Assembly (NCBI GenBank): GCA_037576215.1
Contig: JBANDB010000016.1
Span: forward strand, 1,116,001-1,180,000
From: Armillaria gallica
Lineage: Eukaryota; Basidiomycota; Agaricomycetes; Agaricales; Physalacriaceae
Reading direction: 5' to 3'
DNA length: 64,000 nt
Below, in pieces: positions 60,108-64,000 of the stretch. Position numbers and translations under genes: made by a program. The notes below the pieces were generated by a model. The model was not told the DNA's origin. It ran no database searches and saw only the letters and a program-made list of their open reading frames with translations. Position 1 is the first letter of the stretch; the number at the start of each line of letters is the position of its first letter.

Positions 60108-61103
60108 ATGAAAAAGGTCAAGACTGCTGCTGGCGACTCTGTCAAAGGCGACATACAAGAGCAGGACCGCCAAGAGTTCAAGGATGCCAGGAATTTTGTG
60201 TCTGCTCAGTGCACTAAAGACACGGCGAAAGTTAAGACGTTGGGCACGGATCCGTCCTCTACGAATATTACCTTTGTACCTGCTCCCAACAGCATCCCAC
60301 AGGATCAGCAACTCAACAGTGCCCCTATTCTGGCTCCAGCTCCCGCCCCCTCTCCTGCCCCTGCTTCCACTCCCGCTGCAGATCCTGATGCGGTCGCAAA
60401 CATCAGCCGCAAGCTTGATGTTCTCCTAGGGAAGATCGAAGATTTGACAACAGACAGCAACGAGTTGAAGGACGAGGTAGCCACTTTGAAGGACATGGTA
60501 GCCACTTTGGAGGACAAGGTGGCCACGTCGGAGAAATTATCTGAGGAACGAGATGCGGTTTTGAAAGACAAGGTGGCCACTTCGGAGAAATTATCTGGGG
60601 AACAAGATGCGAAAATCACGGTTTTGAAGGACAGGTTGGCTGCTTTGGAGAGATTATCTGAGGAACAAGATGCTGCTTACGAGGATATACATGGGTGGCT
60701 AGTAACGGTGCGTGCATTTGACTGGTCATTTTGTACTCGTCAACCTGATCATCTTCCTTAGAATGACATCAAGTATATGGACCGCCTCCGGCTAAGGCAA
60801 ATACTCGACATGGGACAGGCACGCCTCGCTCGCTTTGCCAATCTTCCAATCGACCCAGCTCAGAGTCGATCCGCGGTAGCACTGTCGCGTGTCTGGCGCG
60901 CGCATCTAGCCGGGTGCGCTGACAATGACGATCGTTTACAAACCGCAAGACAACTCCTCATCGATTGTCCTGATGTGGAAACTACAAGTATGTCGGATGG
61001 TTCATTGCGGCTCTTTACTGAGTATCCGAGCAACATCCGGAATCCGGAGAGCAGGGGATTGCACTGCACACCCTGCACAGGTGACTCCAACGACATACAG
61101 TGA
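60108..61103 (+). CDS. Uncharacterised coiled-coil protein, two exons
   Basis: Exons 60108-60707 and 60762-61103 splice in phase (GTGCGTGCA to CTTCCTTAG, 54 bases), giving 313 residues. The start MKKVKTAAGD was chosen because the sequence upstream is the shared non-coding 5' block; an in-frame ATG at 59967 is possible. It has a charged N-terminus, then an Ala/Pro-rich linker (PILAPAPAPSPAPASTP), then a coiled coil built of imperfect 11-18 residue repeats (KDEVATLKDMVATLEDKVAT, SEKLSEERDAVLKDKVAT, SEKLSGEQDA) with regular leucine/valine spacing, then a helical domain (YMDRLRLRQILDMGQARLAR, ALSRVWRAHLAGCADNDDRL). No family recognised; likely an oligomeric cytosolic or nuclear protein. Confidence 0.65.
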
Positions 61104-62465
61104 AGTTGTTGTACGCCAGCCAGATGATTAGCGTACTTTGATACAAGCATTTATCGCTTATGGACTCAAGTTCTGCCCATAGGCCCCCTTTTTTATTGCA
61201 TCCATTATTGTCACCCAAGTTTACATTGATTTGGCGCTGTCAAGTTTTGTACACTAGATATCATGTACCATACTGTACTGTGATAGTAAACCAGGCATCA
61301 GTGCAATTGTGGAAGTGCTGGATGGTTAATTACTGGAATTGCGGTATTGTCTGTGATGGGCTGGTGAGAAGATTGTCGAGGAAAATGAATGTCACCACTG
61401 ACTCTGATGTTGTCACGACGTACTATGAGCAGTCGTGGTCGAGGACCATTACCGAGTTCTCGATGATTGGAAGCGACAATGACTGGCCATCATCTCCTGA
61501 ATTGACTTCGTCTTCCCGGTTCAAACATTTGTCGACATCTCTGTATGCAGTATCGATTGGAGCAAATCATCGATATTTGAATATTCAACTGTACTTACAG
61601 CGAGGGAGCTTTGGACAGGGAGCAACCATAATTGGGATGAAAGGTTCAGGTTTTATGTCGTCCTACGGAGCCTCTTCATGACCACCGGACTATCCCACAG
61701 ATACATCGAGAACTCCAGCATTCGGCAACGTTTTTGTCTATCGAACCATATACTTACCGTAAGCGTCTGGCAAACAAAAAGGAATGGGCCATACCGAGTA
61801 CGATGAAACAAGCATTTCCTCATCCACACCAGGTCGCCCCCTTGCCTGTACGCGGTATCCCAGCACAAATTGCCTGTGCATGCAAACTCGACGAACCAGA
61901 GAACGGCCTGCATATGATTCTATTGGCGCCATTTGCATTGTGGTGACGGCAAGGTGAAGGTTTGAATGTCTGGATTATAGTCGGACTTGCATGCGTCCCG
62001 GAAGCAGGAGTCGCCCTGGTTGAGTTTAGTATTGAAGATGGCTAGAGTATAGGAGGCAGACTTCATCGCATCGTGGACCAACATCACATCACCACCGGAC
62101 GCAAAGGTGCCAGCAAATGCCACTGGAACAAAAGTTTCCCCGGGACATCATCCTTGTCGCGCGGCGACTGGTGAGTTCCACGTAGTCGCCAAATTGAGTG
62201 CACTAGTTGCTCCGAGTACGACCTCGACGATTGGCTTGTGCCAAGTACGCGCACCCATCATATTCATGAATGCAATTGCGAATACCACGCAAAATCCTAT
62301 TCATGAGCGCTGCGACTCGCCAGAGACCGACATCGATGATATTGCTGAAGCGAGCGGAATCAGTAATCAAAAAAAGGCTAGTTACTCAGCACATACCTCT
62401 CTAAAACTGGCCAGCTTCTTTCTCGGATCTCCCTGCGCCTGCTACCTCGTCCTAGACATTTGGGC
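61104..62465. other. No reliable gene
   Basis: A plus frame (61160-61681) and minus frames (61653-62123) show no domain and no consistent splicing. 61779-61810 resembles 51226-51260, so the stretch is probably duplicated relic sequence. Confidence 0.3.
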
Positions 62466-62469
62466 TAGA

Positions 62470-62800
62470 ATTTGACTCCGGCCACCGTTCCTTCCTCTTG
62501 GATTGACACATCCTGGGGCCTCGCTCATTACCGTACTCTCCTTTCGTCGGTGTTGGTTCTCCAGTTTGATCTGGCTCTTTGCCGTCGATTCAGCGCTGGT
62601 CTTCATTGACTCGGTTGTAACGGTTTAGGTGGAATCCGGTATTTGCCGCTGGACACTCGGACCGTTTGGGCCGTATGTTCACCTTCTTTCCAACTTCCAG
62701 GTGGAAAATTCTGACCCGAGCATACTTACTCGGCGAATTAGTGACATGACCGGCACCGGAGAGGAAAAATTCCCAGGCCTGGAACTCGCACTTTATCACC
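62470..62800 (+). promoter_or_regulatory. Conserved 5' block upstream of the gene at 62801
   Basis: Contains TTTGCCGTCGATTCAGCGCT, TCCGGTATTTGCCGCTGGAC and TTTGGGCCGTATGTTCACC, then CTTCCAGGTGGAAA and TTCCCAGGCCT, the same order as before 54161 and, for the first half, before 60108. Confidence 0.55.
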
Positions 62801-64000
62801 ATGCCTGTGTCCCCACGAAAAACACGTAGCGCGACTGGTGTACTCCGTAGTCGAACCACACCGGCTCCAGCAGCGCGTCCAGCGAAGAAAGGACGCGTCG
62901 TTTCAATGTCAAATGCTAAAACCAACATCCCACCAGTGCAGCGACTTCATAACCTCCTTACCGACGCGTTAACTACGGCAAAGTCTCTCGAAGTGACTGC
63001 GGACAATCGCGCGGCTCTTCAAAACGTCCGCGAAATTGCTGCTTCCCTTCTGGATATCCTTCCGGGGAGAGAGCAGTTCGAGACCTCAAATACGATTTGC
63101 ACTATGTTTTTTGACTTCGTTGTCAAGAGAGCTGGCTACAGTTGAGGAATATGACCCAGACGATCGACATGATGAGCAAGTGCCGTTGATGGAGAGGATC
63201 ATGGAAGAGATTGTCGAATGGCTTCCTAATATATGGCTTGCAATGGCTGAAGAAAACGCAGACATGGACCTCATCCGCAGGTGTCTGAAAATTTGTTCAT
63301 CAGCTGCGAACGACTCTCTGTTTGTCAAATGTTTATTGCTCATGCATTGTGGGATACTGATAATGCCTATCCTATATTAGGGGTGAGGAATTTGACTGCT
63401 CAAAGACGCTGGTCATCACAAACTCGGAGAAGACCATGGTGTATAATGATGAAGCTTGCTACGTTCTCGAATATATGGCTTGGATGTGGAGAGAATTCCT
63501 CGTATTCTCGGCCATGCGAGGTTCCCCAGTCTCTGCTGGTGAGGTCATAAAGGACGATGACCTCTATGAACAAGTCTTCAGCCTGTTTCGTCAAGATACC
63601 AGTGGTATGTTTTCTGCATAGCAGGCGCTACAGGCTCTTCGTTTGACTGACGACGGCACAGACCCGCAAAACGAGGACGGATACGCTTTCTGGGATGGTC
63701 ACTGGACGCAAGATATGAAGAACGTCGCCAGCAGGCTCTATGCTGAGCGTCACAATCACCAGATTGCTGGATTCGTCAAGCGCCCATCCTTCCACCAGTA
63801 CACCTCTCTAGTGTCAAAGTACCCTGACATCAAGTCCTCTATTTATCCTTGATGAGGGAACGAGTCTTCTCGGACAAGCCTTTCATTTTGTACTCGGACG
63901 CGGCAGAAATTTTCACTGCAGCGTCCCAAACCGAAGACATCGTCCGTCTCCTGGATCACTTGACCGAAAAGGATTCCATCTCCCACACCCAGGCAATCCT
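62801..64000 (+). pseudogene. Broken paralogue of the basic/helical protein at 52168-54161, runs off the window
   Basis: Starts MPVSPRKTRSATGVLRSRT and follows the intact gene closely (RLHNLLTDALTTAKSLEVTA, ERIMEEIVEWLPNIWLAMAE, LVITNSEKTMVYND, YMAWMWREFLVFSAMRGSPV, DPQNEDGYAFWDGHW). The introns match in position (GTTTGTC to ATTAG near 63320-63380; GTATGTTTT to GCACAG near 63604-63660). The frame is lost at about 63075-63130 (AVRDLKYDLHYVF then TGA, resuming as ELATVEEYDPDD) and again at about 63845 (KYPDIKSS, resuming as LMRERVFSDKPF). The 3' part lies beyond the window. Non-functional unless these are sequence errors. Confidence 0.7.

Noticed and set aside
55539..61103. A secondary-metabolite gene cluster around the P450
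   Set aside because: No synthase, terpene cyclase, transporter or other tailoring enzyme was recognised nearby; the coiled-coil and F-box-like neighbours do not fit.
1..64000. CRISPR arrays, bacterial operons or ribosome binding sites
   Set aside because: Introns, gene families and spacing are eukaryotic; no regularly spaced identical short repeats were seen.
1..64000. tRNA or rRNA genes
   Set aside because: No stretch with paired tRNA arms or conserved rRNA words was recognised by eye; a covariance-model scan would be needed to exclude them.

Overview
This window is eukaryotic and fungal. Genes are split by short GT-AG introns (about 45-60 bases), and the recognisable families (Plavaka-type transposase, DUF6532 protein, RNase H1 N-terminal domain protein, expanded F-box-like and seven-membrane-segment families, basidiomycete kinase-like protein, split P450) point to a mushroom-forming basidiomycete (Agaricomycetes, perhaps Polyporales; the order is inference). 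It looks like an accessory, repeat-rich region: gene families sit next to broken paralogues and dispersed degenerate repeats, and no housekeeping gene is evident.

The centrepiece is a pair of nearly identical 6.68-kb DNA transposons in opposite orientation (17158-23839 and 26845-33525) around a 3.0-kb unique spacer. Both ends of each copy start CATCAGGAAAA. Each copy carries a Plavaka/CACTA-type transposase, a divergently transcribed DUF6532 protein and a small third reading frame. The 2-bp flanks do not match within either copy but match crosswise (TG/TG and TC/TC once the spacer is flipped), so the spacer has either inverted by recombination between the copies or was placed in the wrong orientation in the assembly. 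The spacer holds a protein-kinase-like pseudogene.

Left flank (1-17157): a gene-poor first 1.3 kb; a weak hypothetical gene (1300-2635); an RNase H1 N-terminal domain gene (4143-4926) divergent from a five-exon Agaricomycete-type gene interrupted by one TGA (5252-7052); long stretches of degenerate repeats and relics (a dehydrogenase fragment, a tail fragment of the membrane family); an F-box-like pseudogene (14490-15643); and a MITE-like element with three ACGCGT motifs just upstream of it.

Right flank (33526-64000): three paralogous seven-segment membrane protein genes (33.7, 38.5 and 49.3 kb), two apparently intact F-box-like genes (44.5 and 46.5 kb) plus a truncated one (58.5 kb), an uncharacterised protein with a long hydrophobic segment (42.1 kb), a basic alpha-helical protein (52.2 kb) with a broken paralogue at the right edge (62.8 kb), a cytochrome P450 with one frameshift (55.5 kb), and a coiled-coil gene (60.1 kb). 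The basic-protein gene, its broken paralogue and the coiled-coil gene share a conserved 5' block; a fourth copy at 51.8 kb has no gene behind it.

Several reading frames are broken by single-base changes in homopolymers, and the two transposon copies differ almost only in that way. Some apparent pseudogenes may therefore be uncorrected sequencing errors.
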